Positions 5,890 to 10,425 of a stretch of 10,425 bases of DNA are shown in pieces. Under the pieces are notes generated by a model. That model searched no databases. It had not been told where the DNA came from and saw only the letters and a list, made by a program, of their open reading frames with translations. The position numbers and the translations under genes are program-made. The stretch lies in the NCBI GenBank assembly GCA_050744525.1, contig JBOGHG010000139.1, positions 1-10,425 of the forward strand. The letters run 5' to 3'. The stretch is from DASQUK01 sp050744525 (lineage in GTDB: Bacteria; Actinomycetota; Acidimicrobiia; Acidimicrobiales; VFJN01). The number at the start of each line of letters is the position of its first letter. The stretch's first letter is position 1.

Positions 5890-6841
5890 GGCGGATCCTC
5901 GGGTCGAGCACGCTGTACAGGACGTCGATGAAGGCGTTGATGAGCACGTAGGCCACGGCGATGAGCGCCACCAGGCTCTGCAGCGCGACGTACTGCCGGC
6001 CCGAGATGGCCTCGAACAGCAGAGTGCCGATGCCCGGCAGCGAGAAGATCACCTCGACGATCACCGCCCCGCCGATCAGCGTTCCCACGTTGAGCCCCGC
6101 CACCGTGAGCAGGGTCAGGCTCGACGGCCGCAGGGCGTGGCGCCACAGCACCCGGCTGGAGGTGATCCCCTTGGACTTCGCCATCGTGATGAAGTCCTCC
6201 TGCAGGGTCTGGATCATGTCGCTGCGCAGCAGCCGCATGTAGACCGCGATCTGCCCCACGGCGAGGCTGATCGCGGGCATGGCCATGCGCCGGATGTGCT
6301 CCAGCAGGTCCTCGCCGGGTGCCACGTAGCCGCTGACCGGCAGCCACCCCAGCTGCACCCCCAGGTAGTAGGCGAGCACCAGGGCCAGGGCGAACTGGGG
6401 GATGGCGAGCATCCCGAACGCGGTGGCGGTGCTCGCCCGGTCGAAGCGCGACCCCGCCCGGTAGGCGGCGAACACCCCGAATGGGATGGCGAAGGCCAGC
6501 GCCAGCACCTGGGCGTACACCATGAGCTGCGCCGACACCGGCCACGAGTCCTTCACCCGCTCCATCACCGGCCGCTCGCCCGTGACCGTGTAGTAGCTAC
6601 CGAGGTCGCCGGTGACGAAGTCACCGACCCAGCGGACCCACTGGACGTAGAGGGGGTCGTCCAGCCCGAGGTCCTGGCGCAGCTCCTCCTTCCGCTCGAC
6701 GACGATCGGGGACGTGTCGGCCGCGGGGATGAGCGTGTTGACGGGGTCACCCGGCAGCATGCTGGTCAGCGACGCCACGAACAGCGTCACGAGCGCCAGC
6801 ACCACCAACAGGTACGCCAGCCGGCGCAGGATCATCCGCAC
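5876..6841 (-). CDS. oppB: Oligopeptide/dipeptide ABC transporter permease, OppB/DppB type
   Basis: A 321-residue inner-membrane permease. Family hallmarks are the N-terminal TM helix (about 7-25) followed by MLPGDPVN, then DLGLDDPLYVQWVRWV (57-72) and GDLGSYY (78-84) in the external region. Further helices lie near 103-127, 142-162, 188-203, 243-264 and 286-310. The EAA loop EDFITMAKSKGITSSRVLWR occupies about 215-234. The C-terminus, LYSVLDPRIRHARA, also matches the family's usual D-P-R-I/V-R ending. I chose GTG at 6839-6841 because GGGAG lies 7 nt upstream; ATG two codons later (6833-6835) would have poor spacing. It begins 13 nt after the binding-protein gene and overlaps oppC by 14 nt. 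Confidence 0.95.
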   Translation of the reverse strand: MRMILRRLAYLLVVLALVTLFVASLTSMLPGDPVNTLIPAADTSPIVVERKEELRQDLGLDDPLYVQWVRWVGDFVTGDLGSYYTVTGERPVMERVKDSWPVSAQLMVYAQVLALAFAIPFGVFAAYRAGSRFDRASTATAFGMLAIPQFALALVLAYYLGVQLGWLPVSGYVAPGEDLLEHIRRMAMPAISLAVGQIAVYMRLLRSDMIQTLQEDFITMAKSKGITSSRVLWRHALRPSSLTLLTVAGLNVGTLIGGAVIVEVIFSLPGIGTLLFEAISGRQYVALQSLVALIAVAYVLINAFIDVLYSVLDPRIRHARA

Positions 6842-6854
6842 CGCGGTGCTCCCG

Positions 6855-8543
6855 CTACTGCTCGACCCACATGTACGCCACCGGATGACCCACGGCGATC
6901 CCGGGGAACGGCTCGGCGCTGTTGGGGCCCTCGCCCGGCACGCCGTGCACGTCGGGTGCGGTCGCCACGATCCACAGTGTGTAGTAGCTCCACGCGTTCC
7001 AGAGCTGCTCCGCGAACCGCCGGTTTATGTCCTCGTAGATCTGCTCGCGCTCGGCGGGGTCGTCGGTCGCCCGGCCCTCGTCGAGCAACCGGTCGATCTC
7101 GGGGTCGTTGAACCGCCCGAAGTTGACCGGGTTGGGCGGGTCGCCAGTGGCCGCCTTCCACCACACATATTGCTGGTCGGGGTCGCCGCCGGGATGGTTG
7201 CGCCAGTTGATGGCCTGGAACGTGCCCTGGATGGCGCGGTCGATGATGGTCGACTGGTCGGCGGCGGTGATCTCCATGCTCATGCCCACGGCCTCGACCT
7301 TCTCCTTGACGTACTGGGCGACCGCCAGCGTGAAGTCCTCCTGGCCGGCGGTGTACGTGAACGACAGCGGCTGCCCGGTCTCCGCCTCGTACTCCTGGAC
7401 CAGGCGCTCCGCCTCCTCGGGGTCGTGGGTGTAGGGGAATTCCGTGAAGTCGCTGGCCTCGAGGTTGCCGATGTTGCCCGGGGCGAACGGACCGGTGGCC
7501 TGGGTGAGGATGCCCTCGCCGAGGATGGCGTTGAACTCCTCGAAATCGAGGGCGTGGGCCAGGGCCCGGCGGGCCGTGATGTTGTCGAACGGCGGCTCCG
7601 AGGCGTTGAACATGAGGTAGGACACCTCGCCGAACTGGTCCGTCTCGTAGGAGTTGAGCTCGCCGTCCTCGGTCGCCTCGCGCAGGTCGGCGACCGCCCC
7701 CGGCTCGCTCGTGTGCATGGCGTTGATCTCCCCCGACACCAGGGCGTTCTGGCGCTGTGCCACCTCGGGGATGGGGCGGAACTCGATCTCCTCGAGGTAC
7801 GGGAGCTGGTTGCCCTCGGCGTCGGTCGCCCAGTAGTTCGGGTTCCTCTCGGCCACGAAGCTCTGGTTGGGCGTCCAGTCCACGAGCTGGAACGGCCCGG
7901 TGCCGATGAGGTTGCGGTCGCAGGCCTCGGTGTCGTCGAGCTGCGCCTGGGCCATGATCCCCAGCCGCCCGCTGCTCCACAGGTGGGCGTCGAACGAGAC
8001 CCACGGCTGGGTCATGTTGACCTGCACCGTCAGCGGATCGACAACCTCGACGCTCTCGATCATCGAGAAGACGAAGATGAACAGGAGCGGCTCACGCGGC
8101 GGGTACTGACCGCGGTAGGCGTCGAGGTTGTTCTTCACCACCTCGGCGGTCAGCTCGCTGCCGTCGTGGAACGTCACGCCCTCGGGCAGCGTGATCGTCC
8201 ACTGCGTGTAGTCCTCGTTGGGCTCGACCGACTCGGCCAGCCACGGCTCCATCACACCCTCGGCGTTGGGCCGGGTGAGCGTGTCGTATATGGCGTTGGC
8301 CTCGATGATCCCGGAGATGGCCAGCTCCGACTCGGGCAGGCACCAACCGTCGATGCTCTCGGCCTCCAGCCCGTAGGTGACCTTGCCGCCGGGCGTCGGG
8401 GTTCCCTCGTCGCCGCCGGCGGCATCGCCGCCACCGCCCCCGTCGTCGTCTCCGCCGCCACCGCAGGCGGCGGCCACCATGGCGAGGGCGAGCAGGCATG
8501 CCATTCGGCGGAACCACTTTCGACGCACTGCTGTCGAAGCCAC
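6855..8543 (-). CDS. ABC transporter substrate-binding lipoprotein, family 5 (OppA/DppA type)
   Basis: A 562-residue extracytoplasmic solute receptor. The N-terminus is a lipoprotein signal: basic RRKWFRR, hydrophobic core MACLLALAMVAAA, then the acylated cysteine C27 (A-A-A-C, a slightly atypical lipobox), followed by a Gly/Asp-rich tether (28-52). The mature part carries SBP_bac_5 features: SGIIEANAIYDTL and EPWLAESVE, then WTITLPEGVTFHDGSELTAE (about 113-132), later GTGPFQLVDW and NPNYW, and ARRALAHALDFEEF. The family binds peptides, opines, nickel chelates or sugars, so the ligand is open. The start is GTG (8541-8543) with AGGGGG about 6 nt before it; a later in-frame ATG (Met14) would delete the basic n-region. 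This is the first gene of the operon, with a promoter and palindrome just upstream. Confidence 0.95.
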   Translation of the reverse strand: MASTAVRRKWFRRMACLLALAMVAAACGGGGDDDGGGGGDAAGGDEGTPTPGGKVTYGLEAESIDGWCLPESELAISGIIEANAIYDTLTRPNAEGVMEPWLAESVEPNEDYTQWTITLPEGVTFHDGSELTAEVVKNNLDAYRGQYPPREPLLFIFVFSMIESVEVVDPLTVQVNMTQPWVSFDAHLWSSGRLGIMAQAQLDDTEACDRNLIGTGPFQLVDWTPNQSFVAERNPNYWATDAEGNQLPYLEEIEFRPIPEVAQRQNALVSGEINAMHTSEPGAVADLREATEDGELNSYETDQFGEVSYLMFNASEPPFDNITARRALAHALDFEEFNAILGEGILTQATGPFAPGNIGNLEASDFTEFPYTHDPEEAERLVQEYEAETGQPLSFTYTAGQEDFTLAVAQYVKEKVEAVGMSMEITAADQSTIIDRAIQGTFQAINWRNHPGGDPDQQYVWWKAATGDPPNPVNFGRFNDPEIDRLLDEGRATDDPAEREQIYEDINRRFAEQLWNAWSYYTLWIVATAPDVHGVPGEGPNSAEPFPGIAVGHPVAYMWVEQ

Positions 8544-8557
8544 GTCTTCCCCCTTAC

Positions 8558-8571
8558 GTGACGAGCGTCAC
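8558..8571. promoter_or_regulatory. Candidate operator palindrome upstream of the binding-protein gene
   Basis: GTGACG (8558-8563) and CGTCAC (8566-8571) form a perfect inverted repeat with a 2-bp centre. It sits between the predicted transcription start and the Shine-Dalgarno of the importer operon, where a TetR dimer would block transcription. The operon encodes a TetR protein, making autoregulation the natural guess. I saw no second copy of the 14-bp palindrome in the window. Confidence 0.5.
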
Positions 8572-8581
8572 AACTGAGCGG

Positions 8582-8611
8582 AACCTATGTGCCGCGCTGG
8601 ACTTCTGTCAA
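8582..8611 (-). promoter_or_regulatory. Sigma70-type promoter of the peptide importer operon
   Basis: On the minus strand a perfect TTGACA (8606-8611) is followed after 18 nt by TAGGTT (8582-8587), which fits the actinobacterial TAnnnT -10 pattern. Transcription would start around 8573-8576, immediately before the palindrome and about 30 nt upstream of the GTG start. This is the clearest promoter in the window. Confidence 0.65.
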
Positions 8612-8708
8612 CATACGGTTCGGTAACAAAGCACCGGGCCGGTCGGGAACACGGCGTGAGGATGAACGGCGCTCGGCGGGACGTGTCAAGAGCTGGCAAG
8701 CTGCCGGG

Positions 8709-9863
8709 ATGGTCCGCCGCCAACCTCGTCTCGTCCTCGTCCTCACCGTCCTGGTGCTCGCGGCCCTGCTGGCGAGCGCGTGCCGGCCGATCCGTCCCGG
8801 TGGCGGTGGCGGTCACGGCCGGGGCCCCAAGGTCACGATCAACGAGATCCAGGTCCTGGCGTCGCACAACAGCTACCACGTCGAGCCCGAGCCGGCGCTG
8901 TTGGCCACGCTGCGTGCGGCGCTCGGGGCCGCCGCCGACGGGTTCGAGTACACGCACCGGCCGCTGGCCGACGAGCTCGACGTCGGGGTGCGCCAGGTGG
9001 AGCTCGACGTGTTCGTCGACGATCCCGCCGGTGGCCGCTACGCGCAGCCCAAGTTGGTGCCGCTGCTCGGCCTCGATCCGGTCGACCCTGCGCTGGCCGG
9101 CCCGGGCCTCAAAGTCCTCCACGTGCAGGAGGTCGACTACCGCTCGACCTGCCCCACCTTCGTCGAATGCCTGGAGGACATCCGGGACTGGTCCGACGAC
9201 CATCCCCGCCACCTGCCGATCACGATCCAGGTCGAGGCCAAGGACGACGTCATCCCCGACCCCGCCGGCCTCGACTTCGTCCAGCCGTTGCCCTGGACGG
9301 CCCGGGACTTCGCCACCCTCGAGGCCGAGATCCGTTCCGTCTTCGGCGCGGACGGGATCATCAGCCCCGAGGACGTCAAGGGCCGGTCCCGCAGCCTCGC
9401 CGACGCCGTCCGCAAGGGCCGCTGGCCGACCCTGGACGAGGCCCGCGGCCAGGTGATGTTCGTGCTCGACGACAAGGGCGCCGAGCGTGACGCGTACCGG
9501 GCCCAGGTCCCCGATGTCGACGACCGGCTGATCTTCGTCGACGTGCCTCCGACCGATCCCGACGCCGCCGTGATGGTGGTCAACGACCCCATCGGCGACG
9601 CCGCCCGGATCCGCGACCTGGTCAACCAGGGCTTCATCGTCCGCACCCGGGCCGACGCCGACACCGTGCAGGCCCGCAGCGGCGACACCACCAGGCGGGA
9701 GGCCGCGTTTGCCAGCGGCGCGCAGTACGTGTCGACCGACTACGTGTTCCCCGACGACCGCTTCGGCACCGGCTACGTGGTGGACCTGCCGGGCGACGGC
9801 GCCGCCCGATGCAATCCCGTCAGCGCGCCCAAGCGCTGCGCGAAGGCCGACCTCAGCGGCTGA
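8709..9863 (+). CDS. Ca2+-dependent phosphatidylinositol-specific phospholipase C family lipoprotein
   Basis: A 384-residue predicted secreted lipoprotein. The N-terminus MVRRQPR plus a hydrophobic core ends in L-A-S-A-C (C25), a lipobox, followed by a Gly-rich tether. The mature domain matches the Ca2+-dependent PI-PLC family (PI-PLC-C1) known from Streptomyces: VLASHNSYH (H53, N54) with the presumed catalytic His and Ca2+ ligand, YTHRPLADELDVGVRQVELD (81-100; E98, D100), LKVLHVQEVDYRSTCPTF (134-151; H138), GRWPTLDEARGQVMFVLDD (237-255), FIVRTRADADT (309-319) and SGAQYVSTDY (336-345). Such enzymes cleave phosphatidylinositol to diacylglycerol and cyclic or free inositol phosphate; the true substrate here is inferred only. 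I chose the ATG at 8709-8711 because it places the signal peptide correctly; the ribosome site is weak. It is divergent from the importer operon. Two hairpins follow the stop. Confidence 0.88.
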   Translation: MVRRQPRLVLVLTVLVLAALLASACRPIRPGGGGGHGRGPKVTINEIQVLASHNSYHVEPEPALLATLRAALGAAADGFEYTHRPLADELDVGVRQVELDVFVDDPAGGRYAQPKLVPLLGLDPVDPALAGPGLKVLHVQEVDYRSTCPTFVECLEDIRDWSDDHPRHLPITIQVEAKDDVIPDPAGLDFVQPLPWTARDFATLEAEIRSVFGADGIISPEDVKGRSRSLADAVRKGRWPTLDEARGQVMFVLDDKGAERDAYRAQVPDVDDRLIFVDVPPTDPDAAVMVVNDPIGDAARIRDLVNQGFIVRTRADADTVQARSGDTTRREAAFASGAQYVSTDYVFPDDRFGTGYVVDLPGDGAARCNPVSAPKRCAKADLSG

Positions 9864-9878
9864 TCGACGGCTGCGCCC

Positions 9879-9911
9879 GGCAGGCCCCTGCCGCCTCGGG
9901 GACATCCCCGA
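9879..9911 (+). terminator. Tandem hairpins after the phospholipase gene (possible terminator)
   Basis: Starting 16 nt after the stop, GGCAG/CTGCC (9879-9883 with 9888-9892) and TCGGGG/CCCCGA (9896-9901 with 9906-9911, ACAT loop) form two adjacent GC-rich stems. There is no T-tract after them, so this would be a weak or non-canonical intrinsic terminator. Confidence 0.35.
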
Positions 9912-9958
9912 TGGGCCGTGTCACTCTTGCCCGACCCCCACCCGCCACCCCTGATGGT

Positions 9959-9976
9959 GTCGGTCTGCCGACCGAC
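9959..9976. repeat. Perfect 7-bp inverted repeat in the convergent intergenic region
   Basis: GTCGGTC (9959-9965) and GACCGAC (9970-9976) flank a TGCC tetraloop. On the plus strand it is followed by the mixed sequence TCTGTCACATCTG. It may be part of bidirectional termination between the phospholipase and response-regulator genes. Confidence 0.4.
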
Positions 9977-10018
9977 TCTGTCACATCTGATGCGTACAGT
10001 TCGTCAAAACCAGGACCA

Positions 10019-10050
10019 GGGGGGTAGGAGCGCGGCGGCACCTACCCCCC
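10019..10050 (-). terminator. Long hairpin downstream of the response-regulator gene
   Basis: GGGGGGTAGG (10019-10028) and CCTACCCCCC (10041-10050) pair perfectly over 10 bp around a 12-nt GC-rich loop. In the minus direction it lies 21 nt beyond the response-regulator stop and is followed by TGGTCCTGGTTTTGACG, a modest T-rich stretch. It is the strongest stem in the window and the best candidate terminator for that gene. Confidence 0.55.
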
Positions 10051-10054
10051 GGGT

Positions 10055-10068
10055 CTGCCTTCCGGCAG
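10055..10068 (-). repeat. Small hairpin just after the response-regulator stop
   Basis: CTGCC (10055-10059) and GGCAG (10064-10068) enclose a TTCC loop (minus strand CTGCC-GGAA-GGCAG, a GNRA-type tetraloop). It lies 3 nt after the stop codon and may cooperate with the larger stem beyond it. Confidence 0.35.
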
Positions 10069-10071
10069 GGC

Positions 10072-10425
10072 TCACACCAACCGTCGGTCCGTGGCCCAGC
10101 GCGTGAGCTCGTGGCGGCTCGACAACTGGAGCTTGCGCAGCACTGACGACACGTGGGTCTCGATCGTCTTGATCGACACCTGCAGGCGGCGGGCGATCTC
10201 CTTGTACGTGTAGCCCCGGGCCAGGAGCCGCAGGACCTCGCGCTCGCGCGGCGTGATCTGGTCGAGCTCCGGGTCGAGCGACGTGCCCGGCGGAAGATCG
10301 CCGGCGAAGGCGTCGAGCACGAACCCCGCCAGGCGGGGCGAGAACACGGCGTCACCCTCGCGAACCCGCCCGACCGCGTCGGCCAGGTCGTCGGCCGCGA
10401 TCGTCTTGGTGACGTAGCCCCGGGC
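10072..10425 (-). CDS. NarL/FixJ-type response regulator with LuxR HTH (partial, N-terminus off window)
   Basis: The last 117 codons of a gene that begins beyond the right edge. The visible part opens ARGYVTKTIAADDLADAVGR, the typical end of a receiver domain (the K-T of beta5/alpha5, with Lys113-equivalent in YVTK). After a linker (GDAVFSPRLAGFVLDAFAGD and ELDQ) comes the LuxR-type helix-turn-helix: ITPREREVLRLLARGYTYKE, then EIARRLQVSIKTIETHVSSV and LRKLQLSSRHELTRWATDR. It would be phosphorylated by a sensor kinase, probably encoded upstream outside the window, and bind DNA as a dimer. Kinase, signal and targets are not visible. It is convergent with the phospholipase gene, separated by 208 nt rich in inverted repeats. 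Confidence 0.93.
   Translation of the reverse strand, partial: ARGYVTKTIAADDLADAVGRVREGDAVFSPRLAGFVLDAFAGDLPPGTSLDPELDQITPREREVLRLLARGYTYKEIARRLQVSIKTIETHVSSVLRKLQLSSRHELTRWATDRRLV

Noticed and set aside
5615..7111. 498-codon plus-strand open frame over oppC, oppB and the binding-protein gene end
   Set aside because: It spans three well-identified genes on the other strand and has a low-complexity His/Gln/Arg-rich translation.
8401..8465. GC-rich repetitive stretch that could look like a simple-sequence repeat element
   Set aside because: It encodes the Gly/Asp-rich tether after the lipoprotein cysteine, a common feature of actinobacterial binding proteins.
6714..8561. 615-codon open frame on the plus strand opposite the binding-protein and oppB genes
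   Set aside because: Composition is the Arg/Gly/His/Val-rich pattern of an antisense frame in GC-rich coding DNA; the minus-strand protein is a clear family member.
8589..8708. 40-residue N-terminal extension of the phospholipase from an upstream GTG
   Set aside because: It would bury the signal peptide behind an Arg-rich, promoter-overlapping leader; starting at 8709 gives a normal lipoprotein signal.
1..10425. tRNA, rRNA, CRISPR array, insertion sequence or phage gene
   Set aside because: Looked for and not seen: no regular spaced repeats, transposase or integrase motifs, or cloverleaf-like sequence in the few intergenic stretches.

Overview
The window is very GC-rich and almost entirely coding, with strong G/C third-position bias. 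Two-component, TetR, Ku and oligopeptide-transport proteins of this style point to a high-GC Actinomycetota bacterium. Acidimicrobiia or a relative is my guess, but no rRNA or other phylogenetic marker is present to confirm it.

Layout, left to right. Positions 1-625 (minus) hold the N-terminal 208 residues of a bacterial Ku protein for DNA double-strand-break end joining, cut off by the window edge. Positions 729-1823 (minus) hold a phytanoyl-CoA-dioxygenase-like Fe(II)/2-oxoglutarate oxygenase. Positions 1983-2624 (minus) hold a TetR-family repressor. Positions 2638-8543 (minus) hold a complete oligopeptide/dipeptide-type (PepT family) ABC importer, transcribed right to left: lipoprotein substrate-binding protein, two permeases and two ATPases. 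Positions 8709-9863 (plus) hold a divergently transcribed predicted lipoprotein of the Ca2+-dependent phosphatidylinositol-specific phospholipase C family. Positions 10072-10425 (minus) hold the C-terminal part of a NarL/LuxR-type response regulator, cut off by the right edge.

How it works together. A good sigma70-like promoter (TTGACA, 18 bp, TAGGTT) lies upstream of the binding-protein gene. A perfect 14-bp palindrome just downstream of it looks like an operator. Junctions in the transporter operon are tight (13 nt, 14-nt overlap, 4-nt overlap), and the tetR gene follows 13 nt after the last ATPase gene, so the repressor probably belongs to the operon and may autoregulate it through the palindrome. 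The one exception is the permease-to-ATPase junction. There a 93-nt segment holds a 30-codon ORF coupled at both ends (GTGA and ATGA overlaps), an 8-nt direct repeat and three consecutive perfect inverted repeats, the last of which places the ATPase gene's Shine-Dalgarno in a hairpin loop. This is the oddest feature of the window.

Non-coding DNA is limited. The divergent 165-nt region (8544-8708) carries the promoter and palindrome. The convergent 208-nt region (9864-10071) is packed with inverted repeats and probably terminates both flanking genes. I see no rRNA, tRNA, CRISPR array, insertion sequence or phage gene. I did not find a convincing wholly novel system; most genes belong to known families.
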